From assembly GCF_001544835.2 (NCBI RefSeq), contig NZ_FCNX02000009.1:186001-250000 (forward strand): a DNA stretch of 64,000 nt, in the 5' to 3' direction. The notes under the pieces were generated by a model, which saw only the letters and a list, made by a program, of their open reading frames with translations, was not told the origin of the DNA and did not search any database. Made by a program: the position numbers and the translations under genes. The stretch comes from Caballeronia fortuita (GTDB lineage: Bacteria; Pseudomonadota; Gammaproteobacteria; Burkholderiales; Burkholderiaceae). Of this stretch, positions 38,601 through 47,103 are shown one piece after another (position 1 is the stretch's first letter; every line of letters begins with the position of its first letter).

Positions 38601-39233
38601 TTAGCCCACGAGGCGTCTCAATTTGTCGCCAAGCGCGCTGTGGTGTTGGAACAATGCACTGGGCTGGACAAATTCAACTGATGTCTTGGTCAACAGGGCG
38701 TTCACAGATATGTATCGGAGCGGTTCAGGAGTAGGGTCCCAAGGGAAGTTTTGAAGCAACTGGGCATCTACTAACTTGGTAGCGACTTCGACAAATTCCC
38801 GGGACTCAGCCGTTGCTTGCTCGGGACATTCCGTGACCTGCGGCCAAGGAATGTCCGCTACGTTGGCGAACGGAAGCTGAAAACAACGCGACACCTCTTT
38901 GCTGGCGAGAACAAGAGGAACACTTCCAAGGCGTTTCCACATTGCAAAGTTTTCGCGGATAGCGATGTCACGCGCGTCAGCCAGCCAATCGACCTTGAAT
39001 CCGTTGAGTTCGACACACACGTCGATGAAAAGCAGGCCCTTCTCTTGAAAAGCGTCTGCGCTCACGAGTCCTTTTTGATGGGCGCGTGTGACTTCACCAG
39101 AATCGATAAAGGCAACCAACGCGTTTGCATCTTGGGGAAGCTCGCTAAAGAAAGCTTGCGCGGGAACCAGCATGCCAAAGGACTGAGAGGTTCGGCAAGT
39201 ATGAGTATCTTCTGAAAAAATGGAGGCGTTCAT
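38601..39233 (-). CDS. Member of an unrecognised ~200-residue family (WLAD family), copy 1
   Basis: This is a 210-residue predicted cytoplasmic protein starting MNASIFSEDTHTCRTSQSFG. The core FKVDWLADARDIAIRENFAM, followed by WKRLGSVPLVLA, aligns with the cores of the four plus-strand genes at 40.3-45.0 kb: a hydrophobic strand, W-L-(A/S)-D, a helix ending in Trp, then a second strand. No known domain is recognised. It is the only copy on the minus strand. The ATG at 39233 is chosen over longer starts because they extend beyond family similarity. Confidence 0.6.
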   Translation of the reverse strand: MNASIFSEDTHTCRTSQSFGMLVPAQAFFSELPQDANALVAFIDSGEVTRAHQKGLVSADAFQEKGLLFIDVCVELNGFKVDWLADARDIAIRENFAMWKRLGSVPLVLASKEVSRCFQLPFANVADIPWPQVTECPEQATAESREFVEVATKLVDAQLLQNFPWDPTPEPLRYISVNALLTKTSVEFVQPSALFQHHSALGDKLRRLVG

Positions 39234-39929
39234 AGTAATGGCTTTTAAGTGTGAGCAGATGGCCTCAACGGCCATCTGCAAAGAGCTCAATCGCTTTGAG
39301 CAAAGGTGTCAAGTTAAGGGAGCGGTGTTTAAATGCTCCAAGACGTCAACGCGCTGGCCGTTTTAGGTTCGGACGGTGAAATTCGGCGAGACGCGGGCCG
39401 CGGGGTAGCGTTTGGCGCTGCGCCGCTGCGCCGCTGCGTTCGCGAGTTGAAGTCGAGAGACTGCGGGAGCGATTGCGGACTGCCTAATCGATGCGTGCTT
39501 GGGAAGGTGAGTCGCCTCATTCTGTTATTGAATCTGCTGCGAAGGGAACGCGAGCTACCCGATGGATTGCGCCGAAGTGGAAGTCTGAGAGGAGGCGATT
39601 CGCGGACGCGCGTTTGGACGAGGGGCTGCATTGACCGGTGACCTACTCCCGGACGCGGAGACATTCCCAACCGGCGAGATCGAAAGAGCCGTTGTGCCAT
39701 ATAGGTGCCGCTAGCTAGAGCAAATGCGTGGCGCCAAGGCGACGCAAAGCGACCCTCTATGCCTATCGGAAAGTGGGCGGTGTGCTGATATTGATCAGGA
39801 CTTCACCAAACGGGACGTTCGGAAAACGGGGCTCGCCGGCGACTTCGCTTTACGACCCTAAAACGCGGGCCGCCTCTGCTTGGGTTTTAGATTCAGCGAC
39901 TCCCGCGCCTAGAGCTCGATGACCACGCT
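39234..39929. other. Intergenic region with TTTTAG-type motifs
   Basis: No intact gene is seen. It carries a motif instance at 39361-39366 (GGCCGTTTTAGGTTCGG), an inverse one at 39858-39863 (CTAAAA) and another at 39885-39890 (GGGTTTTAGATTC). These resemble the intergenic motif found through the island. A GCGCCGCTGCGCCGCTGCG repeat lies near 39418. Confidence 0.5.
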
Positions 39930-40012
39930 ACGATGGTTGTGACGGTCGCCAATACGTTGAGGTCATCTGGCCTTCCTAACGGCAGATTGGCTCATTACAT
40001 ACAACGCGACGG
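39930..40012 (+). pseudogene. Degenerate copy of the 5' part of the 43.5-44.1 kb gene
   Basis: The DNA here lines up with 43679-43750: both contain GCAGATTGGCTCATT, then C/A-TAC, then ACAACGCGAC, preceded by GAGGTCATCTGGCC here and GAAGTCGATTGGCC there. The copy has an in-frame stop and a frameshift and ends abruptly. It shows that the array arose partly by duplication. Confidence 0.6.
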
Positions 40013-40128
40013 CGAGGCTTTCGTCGGACAACGGTTATCCACGCTAAGTTCATGGCTCGATAGGCGCTGTCCGCACTATCTCTTTGAATTGGTGGATAAA
40101 TTGCCTAGTGGAAAGCCGAGTTCGGCGA

Positions 40129-40190
40129 TTTTAGATGGCTGCCACCACTTTAGGTTACTGTCATTTTCAACCCGTTGGCTATATGTCAGA
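40129..40190 (+). promoter_or_regulatory. Conserved upstream element of WLAD-family copy 2
   Basis: GATTTTAGAT (from 40127) and CACTTTAGGTT (from 40146) are followed 26 bp later by GCTATATGTCA (40178-40188). The same order and spacing occurs before copies 4 and 5. It lies ~100 bp before the start codon and probably contains the promoter; TATATG may be the -10. Confidence 0.45.
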
Positions 40191-40290
40191 GCAGCACTCC
40201 GATAGCTGTTGCCGGGAACTGCACACGACCGGCCCACAGCTCCGGAAATCGCCGGGTTCCTATGACAGCACACAAGGAGAATACTGAATC

Positions 40291-40884
40291 ATGTCAAATC
40301 ACGCACTGCCGGACGCGGGTTTTGCTCCGCTTCCCGTTGGCAGCCTTACGCCGAACGCTCTACTCAAACTGCCTTTTCCCGCGGAAAAACAGCTTCCCGG
40401 AGACTTGCCAGTTCTTTCCGCGACAATCGACGCTGCGGATTTCTCCGTATTGCAGAAACTAATGAGTAGTGGAATGGACCCAACTTGCTTCAGTTCTCAC
40501 TGGTTTGGTGGTCTATCGCTACTTGGCGAATTAATAAGAACCATGACGTTAAGATTTCAAATCGGCACCGTGCAGTTTTATTGGCTCGCGGAGATGTCGG
40601 ACCCAGTGTTGTGGCGCGCGATTCAAATATGGGGCAGGTATAAAAAAATACCAATCATTGTAAGATGTGCGAACGAAAGTAGGCATTTTATCGTCGCTTA
40701 TTCTTCGAAAAATATGGAGCATGAGAGAATCAGGCGACGGAATCGGCCGAAACCTCACCCGGAATTTTTGTATTACATCAGGGACGTTTTGGAGGATGGT
40801 TACATAGAATCGCTCGCTGCCACCGATATCCCCGGGACTTCGCTGGACCGAGTCATCGTCAACGTACTCGTGAGTCCTCTCTAG
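40291..40884 (+). CDS. WLAD-family protein of unknown function, copy 2 (subfamily A)
   Basis: This is a 197-residue protein with no signal peptide or membrane segment. AAGGAG stands 11 bases before the ATG. The family pattern is visible: QLPGDLPVLSATIDAADF, then TMTLRFQIGTVQFYWLAEMS, a helix with W (AIQIWGRYKKIPIIV), and the C-terminal TDIPGTSLDRVIVNVLVSPL. It is a close paralog of copy 4, which has near-identical C-terminal TDIPGTPLDRVIVNLLVSP. The function is not recognised, and lower GC than the core genes suggests acquisition by transfer. Confidence 0.7.
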   Translation: MSNHALPDAGFAPLPVGSLTPNALLKLPFPAEKQLPGDLPVLSATIDAADFSVLQKLMSSGMDPTCFSSHWFGGLSLLGELIRTMTLRFQIGTVQFYWLAEMSDPVLWRAIQIWGRYKKIPIIVRCANESRHFIVAYSSKNMEHERIRRRNRPKPHPEFLYYIRDVLEDGYIESLAATDIPGTSLDRVIVNVLVSPL

Positions 40885-40959
40885 CAACAGTGCATGTGCT
40901 GCAAGAGGATGCGCTAGCGCTTTAATGGACGTCGTGGAATGTCAAAGTGACGTTGCTAC

Positions 40960-41511
40960 GTGAGGCATATCAGGGGAATTGCCTTAGCCTGGCCATTCAG
41001 ACGGGGATTCCCGCTGGCTCGGTCTTTGCCGGCGGATTTCCCCGTTGTAACCGCCTCGCTTGAACATCTTGACTACGTCGCTTTAGACGCCGCATTAAAT
41101 GCAAATACCCTCCCGTTACTTACATCCAGAATGGTGCCGCATCCGGCGGCTACGTTGCATCAACTAACGTTCATGACTTCGGATTCGTGTCCATTGGTTG
41201 TCCAATGCGAACGCCCCGGAAATCCTGTCCACGCCGAGAAGCTGGAGAAGTTTCGGCGAAAGCGCTATCGCACTCCTGCTTCCCGAGAGTCTCCGTGCAA
41301 TTGTCTTTTCAGCACTCTGGGTTTTGATATACCGCCGGAGGAGGAAGCGGGGCAACCTCGGGGAGCCCAGTCGGAAGCATCAGATTGCCAAGGTTTGATG
41401 ATGGCCATGCTTGAGGTCGGGAACCGTCTCAAATCCGGCACGACCCTACGCGAGGGCGGTTCGAGCCCGCGCCAGTCGGTCAACCTGTTGTTGCCGGGCC
41501 GCATCAGTTGA
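40960..41511 (+). CDS. WLAD-family copy 3 (subfamily B), probably decayed by compensating frameshifts
   Basis: The frame is open for 183 residues from a GTG. It matches copy 5 at the start (RRGFPLARSLPADFPVVTAS, LEHLDYVALDAALNA) and the end (EVGNRLKSGTT, SVNLLLPG). Between about 41178 and 41290 the similarity continues in another frame, which reads VHWLSNANAPEI and SFGESAIALLLPES. A pair of opposite frameshifts thus scrambles about 37 residues, including the W-L-S motif. There is no good ribosome-binding site. It is probably a non-functional relic although the frame is uninterrupted. Confidence 0.55.
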   Translation: MRHIRGIALAWPFRRGFPLARSLPADFPVVTASLEHLDYVALDAALNANTLPLLTSRMVPHPAATLHQLTFMTSDSCPLVVQCERPGNPVHAEKLEKFRRKRYRTPASRESPCNCLFSTLGFDIPPEEEAGQPRGAQSEASDCQGLMMAMLEVGNRLKSGTTLREGGSSPRQSVNLLLPGRIS

Positions 41512-42010
41512 GTCATAGCGATTCGTTTGCAAGCGGCCTGCATGCAAGCCAAGGAACGACAACTCTTCATTAATTTCGACGCGGTGGCGCCGTATACATC
41601 GCTCGCTGCGGCTTCCATCCAGAGAGCAAGCGGGTGCTTGTTGATTGCTCCATGCTGTTAGCTTGACGATCCGCAAGACGTCGCTGCAGTTTGTCTTCGC
41701 AAGGCCGACGATCGCCCCGTCATATGGCACGGCACGAGTGCCGCCGCAATAGATTGCCTTCACGCCCCGCAGAGAGCCGCATCGTGTGGCGAGCCGGCAC
41801 CGCGCCAAAGCTCTGTACGCCGAATGAATGACGCCCAGTCGGCCGCAAGCGAATCTCCGCTTCTCCTAGCAGGTAGCCGGCGGGTGCGATGACCGTTTCT
41901 CGCCAAAACAGGATTGCCATGCCGGCTTATGGCAACCGTTCAGTCAACCTCTTCTCACGGAGGGCCGCATCGCTTAAAACCGTTGTTGTCGTCTTCAGTC
42001 AACGCGACAC
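41512..42010. other. Spacer, partly duplicated downstream of copy 5
   Basis: No gene is recognised. The first ~150 bp (for example TTGCAAGCG, then CTGCAT, then CAAGCCAAG) match the sequence following copy 5 at 44905-45055, so the duplicated unit includes downstream DNA. TTAAAACCG at 41974 is an inverse-oriented version of the intergenic motif. Confidence 0.5.
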
Positions 42011-42012
42011 CG

Positions 42013-42055
42013 TTTTAGATTTTGCCGTCTTCAGTGTGCTCGCTATATGTCACAG
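42013..42055 (+). promoter_or_regulatory. Conserved upstream element of WLAD-family copy 4
   Basis: CACCGTTTTAGATTTTG (motif at 42013-42018) is followed 25 bp later by CGCTATATGTCACAGCAG (42041-42058). It matches the elements before copies 2 and 5 in sequence and spacing and ends ~95 bp before the start codon. Confidence 0.45.
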
Positions 42056-42150
42056 CAGCACTTCGAAAGCTGCTGCCAGCAACCGCTCTGATCTGCACAG
42101 CAGCTCAGGAATCGCTGGCTCCATCTGATAGGACAAACGGGAAATCTAAC

Positions 42151-42816
42151 ATGCCTAAAAATACGCTTTTCGATACCACGTTCTCTGCGCTTGCTATTGG
42201 CGGCCTTACCCCGAACGCCGAGTTCAAGTCTTCGTGCCGGATGGCGAAGCAACTTCCGGGAAACTTGCCTGTTTTGAATGCAACGTTGGACCCTTCAGAG
42301 TTCACCACCTTCATGCAGGCACATCGAAACGGAACTGCTCCTAGTTGCTTCGGATTTGGAAATACGGAAAGCCTCTCGCAAGCAGGCGACGCGATGCAGA
42401 TTATGACCATTCGTTTTCAAGTTGGTGGCGTGCAGCTCTACTGGCTCGCAGACATGTCTGACAGGGATGTGTGGCGCGCAGTTGATGCATGGAGAAAGCG
42501 AGGGCAGGTTCCCATCGCAATTGGCCATTCAGACCAGCTGGCCTATGTAGTCATAGACTATGCTGCAGGCAGCATGACGCTCGACCGCTTCAGGGACGAA
42601 ATTCGTTTGGAGCCTTCGCAAGAATTCTTTGACATGGTCAGCGAGGTTGCGAGCAGTGGATTTTTCGAGGCCCAGGCTACTACCGACATCCCGGGAACCC
42701 CTCTGGACCGGGTCATCGTCAACCTGCTTGTGAGCCCCCGCCAACAGCAATATGTACACGGCAATGTGGTGCGCGACAAGCCTGTGATGGCAGACGGGGG
42801 AATGTCGGTGCACTGA
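42151..42816 (+). CDS. WLAD-family protein of unknown function, copy 4 (subfamily A)
   Basis: This 221-residue protein is a paralog of copy 2. Shared blocks are GGLTPNAEFKSS, QLPGNLPVLNATLDPSEF, MTIRFQVGGVQLYWLADMS, AVDAWRKRGQVPIAIG and TDIPGTPLDRVIVNLLVSP. A 24-residue tail after the shared end is unique. There is no signal peptide, membrane segment or known catalytic motif. The WLAD strand-helix core is the most conserved part of the family and may be an interaction surface. Confidence 0.7.
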   Translation: MPKNTLFDTTFSALAIGGLTPNAEFKSSCRMAKQLPGNLPVLNATLDPSEFTTFMQAHRNGTAPSCFGFGNTESLSQAGDAMQIMTIRFQVGGVQLYWLADMSDRDVWRAVDAWRKRGQVPIAIGHSDQLAYVVIDYAAGSMTLDRFRDEIRLEPSQEFFDMVSEVASSGFFEAQATTDIPGTPLDRVIVNLLVSPRQQQYVHGNVVRDKPVMADGGMSVH

Positions 42817-43493
42817 GGCTGGAATGATTACAGATCGCGGCTTTTACGAGCCGCGTTTTTTACACCTGTGGCTATTTCCGAGACAAACGCTGTGCCGGCG
42901 CTTTTGTGATCGAAGCACGCTGCCGGCGTTGTCTGGAAATCCGTCCGGTCTGTCCGTTCGATCATGTCAAATTCGTTCAAGCGCAGCAGGAAAATCGAAC
43001 AAGGCTTGGCGGTGTTGAGAGGATTGCTACCACCGGCCGCTCGTGCGACGACTTACCGAAACCGGCGCTGTGTACGCCTCTTGACGTCATCCTCGCTTCA
43101 AACACGCATAAAGTAGAAAGTACAGTGACGCTTCGCGGAGCCGCAGATTGCATGGACGCCGCGTGCCTGTATGTGATTAGGCCTGTTTGACATGCGAAGG
43201 CTCCCCAGGGCCTTGGTGTTTGCGATGAGCCGCTCATGTGGGGTTCGTTGTGCTCGCTCGCGTATGAACACTGCCCCACATCCCAAGCGCATCGGCAGAG
43301 GAATTTTCAAACGCAGTGTTTTCAATTGGAGCACGGCTTATCGAGCCGCGCTTTCGCATTTGGACGCCAAATTGACAGGGGAGAAGCAGAAGAACATCTG
43401 GATGAGCGTCTGTGAACCATCTTCGATAGGCTCGTCCGAAACGCATATAAAGCGCCGCCTTGTACGTCCTTGCTCACAAATAGGAAGATTCCA
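42817..43493. other. Spacer with one weak open frame
   Basis: A GTG-initiated frame at 42906-43190 contains a C-x2-C cluster near its start (ARCRRCLEIRPVCPFDHVKF) but no recognised domain and no ribosome-binding site. It is reported as a possibility only. Otherwise nothing is seen. Confidence 0.35.
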
Positions 43494-44067
43494 ATGCTTG
43501 GACGGCAACCGCTTCAATATGCCGCCGCGTCTCCCGATGCGCAACGTGTGTCCCTTGTGCAGACCACAGAGTTCAATGACCTACTCACCACCACGACTGA
43601 GCATGGTGACATGGGGATCTTCACTGCTCCTGGAACGACGTTCGACCGATATCCGCGTCTAGCGCCCACCTCACGTCGAAGTCGATTGGCCTCGCCAAAC
43701 TGCAGATTGGCTCATTCCCTACAACGCGACCGATTGGGACAGTGGGCCAGTGCGGACGATGCTTCGGCTTCGTACCGGGTCAATCGCGCTCGACTACATC
43801 GATGCGGCACCGGTCCTTGAGCGGGCAGACGGCGCTCTAACGGTTGTTTATGTGCTTTCGGACTGCGTCGCATCGGTACGCTACCGGTGGAATCCCTTCC
43901 TTCTCGAGTCTCTTGACGGGCTGCTCCAGCCTACGGAGTTCTACGCATCTATCGTTGCTGAAAGCACGACCTACCGAGAATGCGCGAACGTTTCGCCGGA
44001 CCGGATTCAGCTACGTCAAGTCTATGGGTCGATTAGCGCAGCTCACGCGGTCATCCTCCACGCGTAA
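43494..44067 (+). pseudogene. Frameshifted gene of unknown function within the array
   Basis: AGGAAG precedes the ATG at 43494, which opens MLGRQPLQYAAASPDAQRVS and runs to TAPGTTFDRYP. The coherent continuation is in the next frame from about 43665: HVEVDWPRQTADWLIPYNAT, then ALDYIDAAPVLERADGALTV, ending at 44067. A stop (TAG at 43658) in the second frame shows the two halves are not one unbroken gene. A degenerate partial copy lies at 39.93-40.01 kb. The family is not recognised. Confidence 0.55.
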
Positions 44068-44156
44068 GCAAGTTGCGTTTGTCGACCGGCTCGCCGGTCA
44101 ACAAACGGCATCGAACAGATGAGGACTATGAGCGCTGTTTTGCGGTACGACATCCG

Positions 44157-44222
44157 TTTTAGATGTTCGCCGCGTTCCATTTTAGAAAACGCGATCGCGA
44201 TCGTACATCGCTATATGTCACA
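44157..44222 (+). promoter_or_regulatory. Conserved upstream element of WLAD-family copy 5
   Basis: ATCCGTTTTAGATG (motif 44157-44162) and TTCCATTTTAGAA (motif 44180-44185) are followed 26 bp later by TCGCTATATGTCACAG. This repeats the arrangement before copies 2 and 4 and ends ~95 bp before the gene. Confidence 0.45.
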
Positions 44223-44314
44223 GGGAGCAACGTCGCTTGCGTGACAGCGTTAGCTGCCCAGACAAACCCAGAGCCGGCGGATAGCCGGAAGTCCAGAAAC
44301 ACCCAAGGTAGAAT

Positions 44315-44968
44315 ATGAACTACGAAATCGAAGACAGCAGCGGCTCGTTTGCATTAGGCGGAATCGCCGCAGCGTGGCAATTCAGGGACGGATTCCCACT
44401 GGCTCAGTCCTTACGTGCAGATTTCCCCGTTCTAACTGCGTCGCTTGACCATCTTGATTACGTGGCTTTAGAGGCCGCGTTAAACGCAGAGGCCCCCGTG
44501 TCGCTCACGTCCCAGACGGTGCAGCACGCTTCAGCTCAACTTCATCAGTTCACGCTTACGACCTGGGGCCTCCATGTCCATTGGTTATCGGATGCAAACG
44601 CCTCAGAAATCGGGTCTGCAATGAGGACCTGGACGAGCGCCGGCGAAAGTGCTTTTGCGCTTTTGCTGCCCGACAGTGCTCCGTACAACTGTCTGTTCGG
44701 CAAAGTGGGTTTCGCTCTGCCGTCCAATACAGGAGCGTTCAAACCCCACAAAGCGAAAGCGACAGAAACAATGTCGTCGGAGCTGATGACGGGGATGGTT
44801 GCGGTTGGGAACCGTCTGAAACGCGCGACCGTCTGGGGCAAGGGCGCGTCAAATCAGCGTCATTCAGTCAACCTGCTATTGGCGGGGAGCATTGAAGAGC
44901 AGTTGAGTCATCCCGGCTCGATTGCAAGCGCGCTGCATCCAAGCCAAGCATCTTTCACCCGTCATTGA
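44315..44968 (+). CDS. WLAD-family protein of unknown function, copy 5 (subfamily B)
   Basis: This 217-residue protein is the intact reference for subfamily B. Blocks are FRDGFPLAQSLRADFPVLTA, SLDHLDYVALEAALNAE, TTWGLHVHWLSDANASEIGS, MRTWTSAGESAFALLLPDS and VAVGNRLKRATV. The order (P-V-L-x-A-S/T-L-D near residue 45, then W-L-S-D and a Trp-ending helix) parallels subfamily A, so both subfamilies look like one fold. It has no signal peptide and no known domain. AAGGTAGAAT lies before the ATG. Confidence 0.7.
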   Translation: MNYEIEDSSGSFALGGIAAAWQFRDGFPLAQSLRADFPVLTASLDHLDYVALEAALNAEAPVSLTSQTVQHASAQLHQFTLTTWGLHVHWLSDANASEIGSAMRTWTSAGESAFALLLPDSAPYNCLFGKVGFALPSNTGAFKPHKAKATETMSSELMTGMVAVGNRLKRATVWGKGASNQRHSVNLLLAGSIEEQLSHPGSIASALHPSQASFTRH

Positions 44969-45694
44969 ATCGACGCGAGATGCCGCAGGAACTTTTCGCT
45001 GCGGCCCTTCTCCAGGCGAAACCGGTGCTTGGTGATTGCAAAACACCGTTCATTTGGGGGTGCGCATGTCGGCCGTGTTCTGTTTTCGCAGACCAGCAGA
45101 CCGGCCCCTTTTTTTCGGATGCCAAGCACCGCCATGGGTGCCTTCACACTCCGTTGCAGCCAGCCTCATCGCGTTGGGAAGGGGCGCCCGCGCGCTACAG
45201 TTCTTCGTGCGGAGTCAACGCTGCCCGGTCACAGCTCAATCGCCGCTGCTCGGGGCAGGCGTGTTCGATGACGTGACCGCTTCCGCGCAAACCAGAACGA
45301 CCGTGCAGGCGCGTGGCAGACGTTCGATCAACTTCTGCCTGTGATTACCGCTTCGCCGCTGCAGCATCATTCGCACGTCAGCCAACCGCAGTTATGCATG
45401 CCCGAAATTCGTTGCACAAGGTAACGGTAAGTTGCCGTCCATCCCAGCTTGTCCCGCGGCAGCCAAATAACACCCAATGTTCTCGACGCGCACCTCTTAT
45501 CGCGTAGCGCCAAGAGAATTAACTTTTTGCTCGTGCGTTTGCCGTGATGCGCTCCTCGGAGCTTAAGCGCCCTTCCTATGGGGAATCGCATCGATGGTGA
45601 GCTGGTAGCCTCCTGTGTCTGCCGAGCGTGCTTGCACGCGCGTCGACCATGAAATGCGCTCCAGTCTCAAAGTCGACAAACATTCGCAGTCAAA
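44969..45694. other. Spacer between the WLAD array and the transposition genes
   Basis: The first ~90 bp continue the duplication shared with the region after copy 3. The rest contains only short frames in all phases, with no domain content. It ends at the convergent stop of the fusion gene at 45695. Confidence 0.45.
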
Positions 45695-46792
45695 CTAAGT
45701 GCGCTTGCGCGGACGCAACCTTATCCTCGGGTTGTGCGCAAATAATACGGCGTCTTGACCCGGCACCAAGGAAGTTTGCTCTTCTCCTCGCCGAAGACGT
45801 AGTAGCGATGCCTCGAATTCCTCCCATCGACCGGAGTGTCGAAGACGTTGGTAAAAGGAACTCACTTTCGGTGCGTTTCCCAACATCTCGTTCACATTGT
45901 GCCACCCCATACCAGTAGCAAGTTTGATAAGTATTGCATCTATTATCATTCGGTCATCGTTCGAGGCTTCTATATGATAGGGGCGGATGATATGTTTCAA
46001 TTGTGACCATTCTGTGTCTGCGAGACCCCATCCATTCGGTCCTCCAATGAGGTTCGTGTTCTTCAGTATCGGATTGAGACGCTCTAAAGCGCCTTCTGTC
46101 GACCGAAGTGTGAACTCAACTGGTTGTTTGCCGGCCCAGGAAAAAGCCTGCTCTTTTGGTTTCAAGTGATGCAGGCACATCGAAGACGCGACAAAAACTC
46201 GCCCATGAAGCGAACCGGTGAGTACGCCATCAGCCAGCAGCTTCGGCAGTTCAAGGCCAATCGCTTTACGCAAAGCGTTCGTGCGGATGGAAGCAAACGC
46301 TCCACGTGCCGACGGGAAGAAATACATCCACTGGAGAAGCGCTGGCTTAGGCGGAGTTACCCGTACGCGGCGGGACAATCCGAGTTGTATCAGTACGCAG
46401 CTAAGACCTGTTGCGTGCATTACTGGCGCAACAACTTGGTCGAGGCTTGCCGGGCGATAAAGATGATTGAAGAAGATAGCGTTTGGCGTGAAAAGCGCTT
46501 TCGTTACAACCAAGGCAGGAATCAGCACGCGCAAGCCTAGATGATGAGCGACGTAGATTTCGTGAGAGTCACCCGGGCCACAGTAATACGTGCCTGACAA
46601 GGCTAGATATTCCGCCGAGTCCGAGACCTCCCAATCGTCGAGATTCGTCGTAAGCCTGAGCTGGGTTTTGCCAGACTCTCGCATTTTGACCCGCCATAAC
46701 GAAGAAGCCTCTACCCAATCTACGCTTCCGTCGTTGTCAATTACTTTCCCTTCTAATCGCCCGTTCTTGCGTTCAATCGAATGCAGCCACAT
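45695..46792 (-). CDS. Putative Tn7-like accessory protein: TnsE-like N-terminus with IS5-type DNA-binding C-terminus
   Basis: This 365-residue protein has two parts. Residues ~257-334 follow the IS5 transposase N-terminal (DUF4096-like) pattern: LADTEWSQLKHIIRP, then DDRMIIDAILIKLATGMGW, then FYQRLRHSGRWEEFEASL. In IS5 elements this domain binds DNA, but the DDE catalytic domain is absent here. Residues ~75-120 (HEIYVAHHLGLRVLIPALVV, then TKALFTPNAIF and LYRPASL) recall the IP-x-LE-x-AR-x-LF helix of TnsE-type proteins; this is a weak by-eye match. It follows tnsA-B-C on the same strand, where Tn7 carries its target-selection genes. A targeting role is inferred. An unrelated cargo protein is the alternative. 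Confidence 0.6.
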   Translation of the reverse strand: MWLHSIERKNGRLEGKVIDNDGSVDWVEASSLWRVKMRESGKTQLRLTTNLDDWEVSDSAEYLALSGTYYCGPGDSHEIYVAHHLGLRVLIPALVVTKALFTPNAIFFNHLYRPASLDQVVAPVMHATGLSCVLIQLGLSRRVRVTPPKPALLQWMYFFPSARGAFASIRTNALRKAIGLELPKLLADGVLTGSLHGRVFVASSMCLHHLKPKEQAFSWAGKQPVEFTLRSTEGALERLNPILKNTNLIGGPNGWGLADTEWSQLKHIIRPYHIEASNDDRMIIDAILIKLATGMGWHNVNEMLGNAPKVSSFYQRLRHSGRWEEFEASLLRLRRGEEQTSLVPGQDAVLFAHNPRIRLRPRKRT

Positions 46793-47103
46793 GCTGTCGC
46801 TCCTCAGTTGAAGGAACGTATAGCGACCGCCTTACCTAAAATGATTGCATCCATATGGCCGGATCCTTTATAAAGATTAGGCGGATGACGGCGGAGTCGA
46901 GCGATCGAACGACTTTGCTAATTTCCACGCAACCGCAAGTTAAAACGGCAAGCGAATTTATCGAGGGAGGGCTCGTGGCAGCCAAACACTACCGAGCCGA
47001 CGTAGCCTCGGTTTGAACGTTTGGCCGCCCGCGAAAGGGCGGACCGACACATGTGCTATTTTCCGAGAACGTTGTATCAAGAACGTGATGAAGTCAGTCC
47101 GCC
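46793..47103. promoter_or_regulatory. Upstream region of the fusion gene with two inverse TTTTAG-type motifs
   Basis: CTAAAA at 46836-46841 (minus strand CATTTTAGGTAAGG) and TTAAAACGG at 46940-46948 (minus strand CCGTTTTAA) face the fusion gene start. GCTATACGTTCC follows the first on the minus strand, resembling the GCTATATGTCA of the WLAD genes. No gene is seen in the gap. Confidence 0.4.

Noticed and set aside
43494..43670. Reading the 43.5-kb frame as a C-terminal fragment of the WLAD family because of PGTTFDR
   Set aside because: The resemblance to PGTSLDR is one short motif. The frame has its own ribosome-binding site and a coherent continuation after one frameshift, so it is better explained as a separate gene.
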